A DNA stretch of 64,000 nucleotides from a virus. How positions within the stretch are numbered: the first letter of the stretch is position 1; every line of letters begins with the position of its first letter. Below the pieces are notes generated by a model that had not been told where the DNA came from, made no database searches, and worked only from the letters and a program-made list of their open reading frames with translations. Positions 8,296 to 15,503 of this stretch are shown piece by piece. Where the stretch lies: positions 1 to 64,000 of IMG/VR virus record IMGVR_UViG_3300017917_000733; one strand, given 5' to 3'. The translations under genes and the position numbers were made by a program.

Positions 8296-8519
8296 GGCTT
8301 CTATCCCTTGACCCCCAAGGGATCAAGAAGCTAATCGATAATATGGAAAAAGAATGTTCTGATATAAAGCGCAATGCATTACAGCTTGCGTGGTACATGA
8401 GGGGAGCAGTCAGTTATACTGAAGTTTTGAATATGTCCGCAGAGGAACGAAACCATATTAATAAATTGATAGAAACTAACTTAGAAACTACTAAGAAATC
8501 AGGTCTACCATTCTTCTAA
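7468..8519 (+). CDS. Predicted gp26-gp51 frameshift fusion protein
   Basis: Predicted -1 frameshift product: 274 residues of gp26 through the TTC codon at 8287-8289, then 76 residues read from 8289 in the -1 frame, 350 in all. The joint reads SDFF-RLRLLSLDPQGIKKL and continues into the gp51-like segment. The -1 frame is fully open from the slippery site to the TAA at 8517-8519, including the 54 bases before the first gp51 ATG, which have no other coding explanation. This mirrors the G/GT tail-chaperone arrangement of lambda and many other tailed phages, made next to the tape-measure gene. The existence of the fusion is inference from sequence signals. Confidence 0.65.
8283..8330 (+). promoter_or_regulatory. 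Programmed -1 ribosomal frameshift signal
   Basis: Slippery heptamer T TTT TTC at 8283-8289 in the gp26 frame, 3 bases before its stop codon (TAA 8293-8295). After an 8-base spacer (8290-8297) comes a stem-loop: outer stem CTTC 8298-8301 with GAAG 8327-8330, inner perfect 8-bp stem ATCCCTTG 8303-8310 with CAAGGGAT 8316-8323, and a 5-base loop ACCCC. Heptamer, spacing and stimulatory stem are all as expected for -1 frameshifting, and the -1 frame opens into gp51. Confidence 0.75.
8343..8519 (+). CDS. 51: gp51-like baseplate hub assembly protein (58-codon reading frame)
   Basis: From the first ATG in this frame the product is 58 residues, MEKECSDIKRNALQLAWYMR onward, ending TTKKSGLPFF. That ending and the preceding WYMRG..SY.EVL.MS.EER pattern are what small marine T4-like proteins annotated as hub assembly catalyst gp51 look like. 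T4 gp51 itself is much longer (249). No Shine-Dalgarno precedes the ATG and the bases before it form the frameshift stem, so independent initiation looks poor. The segment is probably made mainly as the C-terminal part of the gp26 frameshift product. Function in helping tape-measure/hub assembly is inferred from family and neighbours. Confidence 0.65.
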   Translation: MEKECSDIKRNALQLAWYMRGAVSYTEVLNMSAEERNHINKLIETNLETTKKSGLPFF

Positions 8520-8556
8520 TTAAACCCGTAACTGTTCATTTATCACTTCGGGGGAA

Positions 8557-8624
8557 CATCTTTTTTCTTTTAAAGATGAACTTCGTTCATCTAGAACTTC
8601 GCTATCGCTCAGTTCTTATTTTTA
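8557..8624 (+). terminator. Terminator zone with three hairpins after gp51
   Basis: Hairpin 1: CATCTTT 8557-8563 / AAAGATG 8572-8578. Hairpin 2: GATGAAC 8575-8581 / GTTCATC 8585-8591, loop TTC. Hairpin 3: AGAACT 8593-8598 / AGTTCT 8611-8616, followed by TATTTTTA. Hairpins 1 and 2 share 8575-8578 and cannot both form. Hairpin 3 with its T-run looks like an intrinsic terminator for the gp26/gp51 message; on the minus strand the same stems could end the candidate RNA coming from the right. Confidence 0.55.
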
Positions 8625-8640
8625 CGGTAATCTATTGTCT

Positions 8641-9030
8641 AGTACTTTCTTTAATTATTACATTAAGGAATACATATTGCCGCTTTGAAGCCATGGTAGT
8701 GCTATTCAGCACCACCAATGGTTAAGGGTACACTTGCCATGCCCGTCATCCATAGTCACTTATGCCCGTACTGTCGCCGTCTTTGCTGACACAATACGCT
8801 ACCGGTTGCTCTGTAAAGTTTATGGCCTGTAGTGTAGCCATGTATTCTCTAAGTAATACACGCTACCGCAACGCACATTCTATAACATCAAAGTGAAATA
8901 GTTATAGACTTGTTGAGTGTTCGCTTTGTCGATTGCACTCTCGGTATTCCAAGACTCTCACGAATCTCGCATACTCCAGATCCATCGGCGTTATTCACGC
9001 TTCTTCAAGGAGGTCCTGCAGCCAGGACGA
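8641..9030 (-). ncRNA. Candidate large structured non-coding RNA, family not recognised
   Basis: About 390 bases without any reading frame of note on either strand, noticeably richer in G+C than neighbouring genes and packed with stems. In plus coordinates: GTCCTG 9013-9018/9023-9028; GCGT 8988-8991/8997-9000; AGACTC 8952-8957/8962-8967 inside GTAT 8944-8947/8971-8974; GAGTG 8915-8919/8936-8940; an 8-bp stem 8879-8886/8901-8908; a two-layer hairpin 8834-8838/8862-8866 over 8841-8846/8855-8860, closed by GTTGC 8805-8809/8868-8872; and a 13-bp hairpin 8691-8703/8708-8721 with one bulge. In two stems a G-U pair on the minus strand would be an A-C mismatch on plus, and one minus-strand loop is GUGA (GNRA type), so the RNA is read leftward. 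It follows the nuclease gene. Short direct repeats: ATGCCCGT at 8740 and 8762. No tRNA, tmRNA, RNase P, 6S or group I core was recognised. It could belong to, or resemble, the ornate phage RNAs (GOLLD/ROOL type). Confidence 0.55.
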
Positions 9031-9048
9031 CAAATTTTTACTTTAAAA

Positions 9049-9606
9049 TTAGGTATTAATAGTTAGGGAATTTTCTGGTGTTGACATGGTGTCTGTTGTT
9101 GAATATGTTTTTAATAATTCAGTGTTGAGTTGAAAGAAACTGTCAAATTCGAAAATTATCCAGTCTCCGTATTTTTTTGAAGTGTAATATAAGAAATTAT
9201 CAGATACCCACGTTAATTTGCTTTGTACACAAACATAACGACCTTTGCGATTAAATTTCATAAACAATATGTTTACGTCATTAGGATCAGCAACATCTAA
9301 CAATTGATCTAGCCAACCGTCTAAAACTTTACATTCCCCTGTAAGTAATAGATGAAACGGGAAGTCTGCATAGAACTTGCATTCGATATTCATGTTTTTG
9401 AATGAATGTCCGGGAACAACATCGCCCTTGAATGAACGAATCTGCCCCTCATGCAATATTTCTTTGCGTACTTGATTCTTCCCGCCCACATAAGCTCCAG
9501 ATCCTGGTGCACGAATGAAAGACTCACCGTATTTTTCTGATAAAAATTTAGCTATTTCTCGTTCGTAACCCGAACCTTTTTGTTTCTGTGGACTTGGCAT
9601 AATCAT
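9049..9606 (-). CDS. PD-(D/E)XK endonuclease (Hjc/RecB-like)
   Basis: The 185-residue protein opens with KQKGSGYEREIAKFLSEKYG, an N-terminal helix with the conserved Glu (E15-E17 region) of Holliday-junction-resolvase-like nucleases. A catalytic Asp follows in FKGDVVPGHSF and the E-x-K pair in NIECKFYADF (about residues 72-81). This is the PD-(D/E)XK metal-dependent nuclease core. Downstream are aromatic-rich strands and an unstructured Thr/Ser-rich tail. It sits 29 bases after gp46, in the same direction as gp46/gp47/gp55, so it probably acts in phage DNA recombination or branch resolution. T4 uses a different fold (gp49) for that, so this could be a functional replacement; that is inference. 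Two in-frame ATGs (9606, 9600) are possible starts. Confidence 0.75.
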   Translation of the reverse strand: MIMPSPQKQKGSGYEREIAKFLSEKYGESFIRAPGSGAYVGGKNQVRKEILHEGQIRSFKGDVVPGHSFKNMNIECKFYADFPFHLLLTGECKVLDGWLDQLLDVADPNDVNILFMKFNRKGRYVCVQSKLTWVSDNFLYYTSKKYGDWIIFEFDSFFQLNTELLKTYSTTDTMSTPENSLTINT

Positions 9607-9635
9607 ACTTATTACCTGTAGAGGAAAATCTAAAA

Positions 9636-11708
9636 TTATTCTACGTCTACCGCAGTATTATAACTTGTAAAGCCGTTTTCCTTAATGACTTTTAACACAC
9701 TAGGAACACGACCTGCAAGTTCTTCACGGTGTGATACAAGCCAAATAGATTTATGTCTACGCCGGCTCATGTCTTTGAGAATTGCTAGACTATTCTCAAC
9801 ACCCATTGTGTCAAGACCACTGTCAATCAATTCGTCAATGAATAGTGTATTGACTGGAGCATACAAGTTCTCCCAAACATCACGGAAAGCAAAACTCAAA
9901 CCAAGAATCAGTCTGTTTCGTTCACCACGACTTAAATTGTCAAAGTCAAGCTCACGACCAAGTTCAGTGATTTCAACTTGAAGGTCATTCTTAAAGATAA
10001 CATTGTGGGGAAGTCCGATTTTATCTAAGTAATGAGTTAGTCGCTGGTTGAGATAACTCAAGTTCTGGTCAATAATCTTTTTACGAACAAAACTGTCTTT
10101 GCTGGTCAATAAGTCTAGCAAGAACTTTTGATGTTCCATAGTCTTAGTGATTTCGTTAATCTTATCAAACTTTACTTCCTGCAATGCTTGACTTTCCATT
10201 TCAATAATTTGTTCTTGATATGGATCAGTTTCTCCCGCTTTGCTTTCAATCTGTAATAATAACGTCGATACCTTTGTACGATGCTCAACTGCTTGGGCTT
10301 CGGTATCATAATAAGTAGATGGACGCTTACCGAGAGTAACGCTAGGTGTGTCAAGAAGTTGTTCACTAAAGGGGTTATTCTCGCTGGATTTCTCGTCAAT
10401 CTGCTTTCTGATGTTATCAATTTCCGTTGATTGACGCACTGCCTCGGCTTCTGTCTTATAATGTGTAACAGGTTTGTCTCCTACAACAATAGGGTTAGCA
10501 ACTAATTCATCAAGTTGGAACTTTAAATCATCTAAATGACTCTTGCTAGCATTCCACAACTCAACTTTGCCATTCAAAACATTAGTGTGCTGTTCGTCAT
10601 GGAAATCTTGTCCACATGCATAACACTTGTGTTCTTTTAATGTTTCAATTTCTTGTGTGAGTTTGTCATAGTTCTTGCCTTCTTTAGCAATCTCTTTACG
10701 CAAACTTTCAACTTTACCATCATATGCTGTCTTTAGTTGAACTTGACTGTTGTAAACAGCTAGATCGGTATGAGCCTGCAATTCAGCAATAAAATCAATA
10801 TGGCTTAATTCATCCATTCTTAATTTAAGTTTTGCAATATCATTATCTTGCTTTTGCATCCAAGCAGTTTGGCGTGCAATTAATGCATCATATGTTTCTT
10901 GTTGTTGTTTTTGTTGATTCCAAACAACCAAGTCTTTGTGTGCTTGTAACTCAGCATCAATATCAATTTTGCTCAATTCATCATATTCAGATACAAGTGT
11001 AGCCAAATCTTCATCGTGCTTGCGCTGCCAAAGTGTTTGTCTACGCTTAACGCTATCAATTTGTTCTTTGACTCTTTTGTTGGCTTCTTCAACAGCCTTG
11101 ATACGAAATTCTTCCTGTTGTATATCGTCTTTACTTTGACGAATCAAATCTTTGACAACTTCTGCTTTCTCAGACAACAATGTGATACCCAATAGCTGTT
11201 CAATGATTTCACGCTGTTCATTATTTTTGAGTGCAAGGAACGGTTCGGAGTAAGTGTTCAACACAACAATGTGCTTGAACATTTCAGGAGTCATATTCAA
11301 CACACGCTCAATTGCAGCCTGTGTTTCTTTATTCTCACCCTGTTGATCCTCAGTAGCCTTTTGCTGAACATCGTTTACATAGAACTTGAGAACATTGGGC
11401 TTACGACCACGCTCAATCTTATAATCAGTACCGTTGACATTGAACTCAAGTGTAACCATCATACCTTTAGCATTGGTACGATTGACTAGGTTATCTTTAC
11501 GAATGTTATTGATTGGCTGACCAAACAGTGCATAAGAAAGACCTTGAATCAATGTGGTCTTGCCCGTACCATTACGAGCACCGTCGCCACCTAAGTCTAA
11601 GTTTTCACCTAGAATCAGTGTAATATCTTTTTTGTCAAAGTCAACTGCTTGTGTTACATTACCGATTGATAGAAAATTCCGTAGTGTAATATTCTTAATG
11701 TTAATCAT
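9636..11708 (-). CDS. 46: Recombination endonuclease subunit gp46 (SbcC/Rad50-like ATPase)
   Basis: The 690-residue product is an SMC/Rad50-type ABC ATPase, the partner of gp47 in DNA end resection, recombination-dependent replication and host DNA breakdown. The Walker A loop is at residues 34-52 (GENLDL...NGTGKTT). Long coiled coils (about 165-330 and 385-500) flank a zinc-hook region with CYACG near residue 363. The ABC signature LSRGERNRL lies near residue 592 and Walker B (NTLFIDELIDSGLD) near 622. It is longer than T4 gp46 (560) because of extended coils. The coil shows an internal near-repeat (two WQRKHDED / WMQKQDND segments). The start overlaps the gp47 stop by 4 bases, implying coupled translation. 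Confidence 0.95.
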   Translation of the reverse strand: MINIKNITLRNFLSIGNVTQAVDFDKKDITLILGENLDLGGDGARNGTGKTTLIQGLSYALFGQPINNIRKDNLVNRTNAKGMMVTLEFNVNGTDYKIERGRKPNVLKFYVNDVQQKATEDQQGENKETQAAIERVLNMTPEMFKHIVVLNTYSEPFLALKNNEQREIIEQLLGITLLSEKAEVVKDLIRQSKDDIQQEEFRIKAVEEANKRVKEQIDSVKRRQTLWQRKHDEDLATLVSEYDELSKIDIDAELQAHKDLVVWNQQKQQQETYDALIARQTAWMQKQDNDIAKLKLRMDELSHIDFIAELQAHTDLAVYNSQVQLKTAYDGKVESLRKEIAKEGKNYDKLTQEIETLKEHKCYACGQDFHDEQHTNVLNGKVELWNASKSHLDDLKFQLDELVANPIVVGDKPVTHYKTEAEAVRQSTEIDNIRKQIDEKSSENNPFSEQLLDTPSVTLGKRPSTYYDTEAQAVEHRTKVSTLLLQIESKAGETDPYQEQIIEMESQALQEVKFDKINEITKTMEHQKFLLDLLTSKDSFVRKKIIDQNLSYLNQRLTHYLDKIGLPHNVIFKNDLQVEITELGRELDFDNLSRGERNRLILGLSFAFRDVWENLYAPVNTLFIDELIDSGLDTMGVENSLAILKDMSRRRHKSIWLVSHREELAGRVPSVLKVIKENGFTSYNTAVDVE

Positions 11709-12721
11709 AGGTTGTTATAGATATCCAAAAGTAGTTTTTTATCGAAATTTTTACTTTCGATAGCATTGATTTGGTCAATGACGATTTGGTCAACAGACTC
11801 AAACTTTAATCCGTCACTGTTCTGACCTTGCTCAATACCCTCACCTTTGATAGGAATCAATGTCATTTCTCTTAGTTTATGTTCTGGTATAAATGTTTCA
11901 CGTAGGAAGTTTGCTTCCTCATACGAAATATCAATATCAAGATGTACTCTAACATGACTGTCAATTAAAAGATAGCCCTCTGGGTTCTCTAAGATTTCAC
12001 TGAGTTTATGCACACGATAGATTGGTTGACGAGGCCAGGACTTGAAAGTAGGCTCTTGACCCCATTCTAGTATCATCATACCTCGTGCATCATCACCTGC
12101 GTCTGCGTAGTTATGTGGGAAAGCATTACCTGTATACCAGACATTGCCCTTTGCTTGACGCTTGTGAAAATGACCACTGAATACTTTTTCAAAGCCAGTC
12201 ATATGTGCAACATTTAATTCACCGTGATCTGGCATTTCAACCATAGCATTCATAAAGAAGTTAGGCAGTTCGAAATGACCGAACAAATACTTTCCGCCCA
12301 TCTTTTGAAGTTTCTTGTAATCTTCTCCAACTAACCAAGGGCTAATAACTACATCACCTTCTTTGAAAAAATCATTAACAACTTTAACATTTGGTAAATG
12401 CTTTGCCCATTCAACACTGTGAATATCACGGCGGTCACGATAGTATAAATCGTGATTGCCAGGAATAAAGTATACAGTATCGAAATTAGCATTTAGTTTC
12501 TCCAGTGCTTGTAGACCAAATTGCAATGTGTGAATATTGATACTTGCACGATGATGATTCCAATCACCTAAAAAGAAACAGGTTTCACAACCTTCTTTCT
12601 TTGCTGTTTCAATAAACCAATCTACGAAATTGGCACAATCTTGGTTATGTTGTAGGCTGTTTGACTTCAATCCAAAATGAATATCTGTGAATACAGCAGC
12701 TTTTTTAAAAAGGTTACTCAT
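11705..12721 (-). CDS. 47: Recombination endonuclease subunit gp47 (SbcD/Mre11-like nuclease)
   Basis: The 338-residue product (T4 gp47: 339) is a calcineurin-like phosphoesterase nuclease. All five metal-binding motifs are visible: FTDIHFG (residues 11-17), LGDWNHHR, PGNHDLYY, FGHFELP and SGHFHKRQ. Together with gp46 it forms the Mre11/Rad50-type complex acting at DNA ends. It overlaps gp46 by 4 bases and starts 50 bases after the gp55 stop. Family assignment is secure; nothing is missing from the active site. Confidence 0.95.
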   Translation of the reverse strand: MSNLFKKAAVFTDIHFGLKSNSLQHNQDCANFVDWFIETAKKEGCETCFFLGDWNHHRASINIHTLQFGLQALEKLNANFDTVYFIPGNHDLYYRDRRDIHSVEWAKHLPNVKVVNDFFKEGDVVISPWLVGEDYKKLQKMGGKYLFGHFELPNFFMNAMVEMPDHGELNVAHMTGFEKVFSGHFHKRQAKGNVWYTGNAFPHNYADAGDDARGMMILEWGQEPTFKSWPRQPIYRVHKLSEILENPEGYLLIDSHVRVHLDIDISYEEANFLRETFIPEHKLREMTLIPIKGEGIEQGQNSDGLKFESVDQIVIDQINAIESKNFDKKLLLDIYNNL

Positions 12722-12727
12722 TCGGCT

Positions 12728-12757
12728 ATTATAATGAAAACAGAGTTACTAATGCAA
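12728..12757 (-). promoter_or_regulatory. Possible sigma70-like early promoter before gp47
   Basis: Minus strand has TATAAT (12728-12733) and TTGCAT (12752-12757) with an 18-base spacer, in the gap between gp55 and gp47. The predicted start would fall almost on the gp47 ATG, which weakens the case. Confidence 0.3.
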
Positions 12758-12771
12758 CTTTGTTGGTTAAA

Positions 12772-13671
12772 TTATTCTTCGTATGACCCAGAACCTATAC
12801 CCTGTCGTGACCAACTTGGGTTAAGTCCATTGATTTCTAAAATGTCATCACGTATGTTTTGGCTACGCTTTTCCGTATTCAAAACACGACAGAAACTGTT
12901 TGTTATCGCAGCAGTGTAATACGCAAATGGGTTAGCTGATTTAGCTTCGTTGAATCGCAAACCAACATATGTTAATTGAAGAACTGCACTAGCTTTCATT
13001 TCATCAACATATGTATAACCACGCCAGTTGAACTTCATAGCATACTTGTCGCAAAGCATGAGATACATTTTGGCTAGCTTATTTGTAATCTTTCCATGCT
13101 CCTTGTTAAAAGTACCTGTTTCCAAATCTCCATCCCAATGACTTTTACCTACACAATATAGTGTACCGTTTTCGTCAATTTTATAATGTTGGAAAGGAGG
13201 GAAGTTAACCTTGACATGAACCATATCATCAACCTCATCTTTAGTTGTGGTATCTTCTAGGTCAGCAAAAATCTCGTCTACATCTGGTTCATCAAACTCA
13301 AAGATATCTTTTGCTGTTTTCTTTTTGACAGTTTTGCGGGGTTGTTTTGGGGCTACGGGAATATGATCCCAAGTCATTACACGAAATACTAAGTCTGTAG
13401 TTGGAATCTTTTTTGGATCTACTTTCTCACCCGTTTCTATGCTTAATCTTGCTGCTCTGACTTCTTTTGCTTCTTTGATTACAGAACTTTTTGCCGCTTG
13501 TTTTAAGCTACTTTCTATAGGATCATGCGGCATGTCTATAATCAAATCATACCTGTGATATTCAGGTTTAGTGAAATAACAATATGAATTTTTGCTTTCG
13601 TGTATTTCTTTAAGAATGTCTTTATTGTTTAGATAATTTACTGGTTTTTTGGGGGTAGGTAATAAACTCAT
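12772..13671 (-). CDS. 55: Late-transcription sigma factor gp55
   Basis: The product (299 residues) directs host RNA polymerase to TATAAATA-type late promoters together with gp33 and the gp45 clamp. The N-terminal block VNYLNNKDILKEIHESK (residues 11-27) matches T4 gp55 (YNYVNNKELLQAI). The C-terminal core (about residues 190-285) contains LCDKYAMKFNWRGYTYVDEM and NEAKSANPFAYYTAAITNSF, the sigma region-2-like part. T4 gp55 has about 185 residues; the extra length here is a roughly 140-residue insertion between these blocks, partly basic, partly acidic (TAKDIFEFDEPDVDEIFADL). The many NNTAAATA sites in the window are its expected targets. It lies upstream of gp47 with 50 bases between. Confidence 0.88.
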   Translation of the reverse strand: MSLLPTPKKPVNYLNNKDILKEIHESKNSYCYFTKPEYHRYDLIIDMPHDPIESSLKQAAKSSVIKEAKEVRAARLSIETGEKVDPKKIPTTDLVFRVMTWDHIPVAPKQPRKTVKKKTAKDIFEFDEPDVDEIFADLEDTTTKDEVDDMVHVKVNFPPFQHYKIDENGTLYCVGKSHWDGDLETGTFNKEHGKITNKLAKMYLMLCDKYAMKFNWRGYTYVDEMKASAVLQLTYVGLRFNEAKSANPFAYYTAAITNSFCRVLNTEKRSQNIRDDILEINGLNPSWSRQGIGSGSYEE

Positions 13672-13697
13672 AGTTCTCCGTAGTTGTGTTGAGAATA

Positions 13698-13719
13698 TTT
13701 TAATACTTTTGTATTAAAA
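13698..13719. repeat. AT-rich perfect inverted repeat before gp55
   Basis: TTTTAATAC (13698-13706), loop TTTT, GTATTAAAA (13711-13719): a 9-bp perfect palindrome between gp55 (start 13671) and the divergent baseplate gene. It could be an operator or an AT-rich hairpin in the gp55 leader. Confidence 0.45.
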
Positions 13720-13757
13720 ATGCAAGTGGTTCGGTAAAAAGTGATGGATTTTATAGC

Positions 13758-13765
13758 GATAAATA
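13758..13765 (+). promoter_or_regulatory. Candidate late promoter for the 13789-21422 baseplate genes
   Basis: GATAAATA on plus, expected start near 13771, 18 bases before the ATG at 13789 which has AAAGG upstream. This supports 13789 over an in-frame upstream GTG at 13741. It abuts a minus-strand GCTAAATA. Confidence 0.55.
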
Positions 13766-13773
13766 TATTTAGC
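13766..13773 (-). promoter_or_regulatory. Candidate late promoter directed at gp55
   Basis: Minus strand GCTAAATA, directly abutting the plus-strand octamer. Transcription would start near 13760 and reach gp55 at 13671 after crossing the palindrome 13698-13719, implying possible late self-expression of gp55. Confidence 0.4.
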
Positions 13774-13788
13774 AAAGGTATAAACTCT

Positions 13789-15192
13789 ATGGCATTGGCA
13801 AACATTGATACTCTACTAGCTGAGATAGCTAGAATTAAAGAACAGATACGTTGGAGAGAGGCCAGCCTTGCCAACGTTAATCCTAATTATAAAGATAACC
13901 AAGCCTACATACAAAGATTACAAGGTGAAATTGCCTCACTTAAAGCTGATTTAGCAACACAAGAAACTGCGCTAGCATCAGCATCTACTCCTACCAAAGT
14001 TAAACCTACTAGAGCTAACACAGAAACTGCTGTTATTGCAACTCCTTATGATGATGACGGTAACTTAAATGCAGGCTGGAGAATAAATGAAGAAACAGGT
14101 GAACCTTATTATGTTGGCACAGACGTTCCAATATCTCAACCTGAAATAGATCCCGCAGAATCAGCAAGATTGGAAGCTGAACAAAGACTATTAGCACAAG
14201 AACAGCCGGATTACAATAAACCACCTGAAGTAGATCCAAATGAAGATCCAGTTGCCGCTTTAGATGAAGCAACTAGATTAGAAAGAGAACAAGAGTTATT
14301 TAGGCAGCAGTTAGCAGAACAAGAAGATCCTTTTGATGCAGGAAGTTTAAATAGACAGGGTATACCTAGCGCAACAAATAATGCCAGAGCACAAGCTAGT
14401 ACACAAGATGCTGTAAATTTCAGCCAGTTACCTGATTGGAGAGTTAGATTAGCACTCGCGCCAAATACTCCGAACATTTTATACAAAGCTGACCCGGCAG
14501 GCATATTACAACCGCTACAAGCAACAAATGGTGTTGTATTTCCATATACTCCGTCTGTACAAGTTAATTATTCCGCAAATTATGAACCATTTGATTTGGT
14601 TCATAACAACTATAAAGTTTATCAATATAAAAATAGCAGCGTAGAACAATTACAGATAACTTGTGATTTTACTGCACAAGATACAAAAGAAGCAACTTAT
14701 CTACTTGCGGTAATACATTTCTTTAGGTCAGTTACAAAAATGTTCTATGGAAAAGATCAGAACCCTAAAGCAGGAACACCCCCGCCGTTATGCTATCTTT
14801 ATGGATTAGGTGATTTTCAGTTCAACGCACATCCATTATTGATTAACAGTTTTAATTATTCTTTACCCAACAATGTTGACTATATACGAGCAGGTTCACC
14901 AACTTTAGTACCGGGTCAATCTCCTGCAGGGTATAGTAACCCTAACAATTCACAAACAGTATCAGGTGTAAGAATGAACAGTAATGGATTAAGCGCGGGT
15001 GCAAACACACCACCGCCAGTATTCTCACAACCGACTAACAAAGAGCCTACGTATGTACCAACAAAAATGCAAATAACTATATCAGCAATTCCAATTGTAA
15101 CTAGAAATGATATCAGTAACAGATTTAGTCTGCGCGATTATGCAACAGGTGGATTATTGTTAGGTAAAACTAGCAAGGGAGGAATTTGGTAA
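13789..15192 (+). CDS. Baseplate/tail-tube-proximal structural protein
   Basis: The 467-residue protein has an N-terminal coiled coil (residues 1-62, MALANIDTLLAEIARIKEQI), then an acidic Pro/Glu/Gln-rich linker (about 63-215) and a folded C-terminal domain. The folded part contains LPDWRVRLALAPNTPNILYK, VHFFRS-like AVIHFFRSVTKMFYG, and PPPLCYLYGLGDFQFNAHPL, a pattern found in virion structural proteins of marine T4-like phages. It may correspond to a tube-initiation baseplate protein such as gp48 or gp54, but this cannot be settled by eye. The start at 13789 is chosen because it has AAAGG and follows the late octamer. Its stop overlaps the next start (TAATG). Confidence 0.55.
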   Translation: MALANIDTLLAEIARIKEQIRWREASLANVNPNYKDNQAYIQRLQGEIASLKADLATQETALASASTPTKVKPTRANTETAVIATPYDDDGNLNAGWRINEETGEPYYVGTDVPISQPEIDPAESARLEAEQRLLAQEQPDYNKPPEVDPNEDPVAALDEATRLEREQELFRQQLAEQEDPFDAGSLNRQGIPSATNNARAQASTQDAVNFSQLPDWRVRLALAPNTPNILYKADPAGILQPLQATNGVVFPYTPSVQVNYSANYEPFDLVHNNYKVYQYKNSSVEQLQITCDFTAQDTKEATYLLAVIHFFRSVTKMFYGKDQNPKAGTPPPLCYLYGLGDFQFNAHPLLINSFNYSLPNNVDYIRAGSPTLVPGQSPAGYSNPNNSQTVSGVRMNSNGLSAGANTPPPVFSQPTNKEPTYVPTKMQITISAIPIVTRNDISNRFSLRDYATGGLLLGKTSKGGIW

Positions 15193-15503
15193 TGGCTAGC
15201 AACGATTTATATCCAAGCACAAGTCCGTATTACAATACGGATATTGTAAATGCAAAATTTTTAGATGTTATGATGAATAGAGCCATTGTAAAAGATCCTA
15301 CAGATAGATATTGGATTATCACATCGGCATATGAATATCGTCCTGACTTATTAGCATATGATTTGTATTCAGATTCAAGATTATGGTGGGTATTTGCCCA
15401 ACGAAACCCAAATACATTAAAAGACCCGTTATTCAGTTTTACTGAGGGTACTGGTATATACTTACCTAAAAACGAAATGCTTAGACAGGTGTTAGGAATC
15501 TAA
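15192..15503 (+). CDS. 53: Baseplate wedge protein gp53-like
   Basis: The 103-residue product carries the gp53-type core: a run of Tyr/Asp near the N-terminus, then DRYWIITSAYEYRPDLLAYD, LYSDSRLWWVFAQRNPNTLK and a short strand ending GIYLP that resembles the start of the LysM-like tail found in T4 gp53. T4 gp53 is 196 residues, so this is a short version. gp53 helps clamp wedges to the hub and sits just upstream of gene 5 in T4; here a long unassigned gene lies between. The ATG at 15192 overlaps the preceding stop; it ends one base before the next ATG. Confidence 0.65.
   Translation: MASNDLYPSTSPYYNTDIVNAKFLDVMMNRAIVKDPTDRYWIITSAYEYRPDLLAYDLYSDSRLWWVFAQRNPNTLKDPLFSFTEGTGIYLPKNEMLRQVLGI

Noticed and set aside
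9007-9014. Perfect Shine-Dalgarno sequence AAGGAGGT on the plus strand
   Set aside because: No ATG, GTG or TTG with an open frame follows at a usable distance; the bases are part of the hairpin of the minus-strand structured RNA.
8520-9048. Possible tRNA, tmRNA, RNase P RNA, group I intron or hammerhead ribozyme in the gene-free stretch
   Set aside because: No cloverleaf with T-loop, no tmRNA ends, no RNase P or intron core sequences and no hammerhead core were found on either strand.
13741-13788. Upstream GTG start for the baseplate gene at 13789
   Set aside because: It would place the late octamer 13758-13765 inside the coding region and has no ribosome site, while ATG 13789 has AAAGG at correct spacing.
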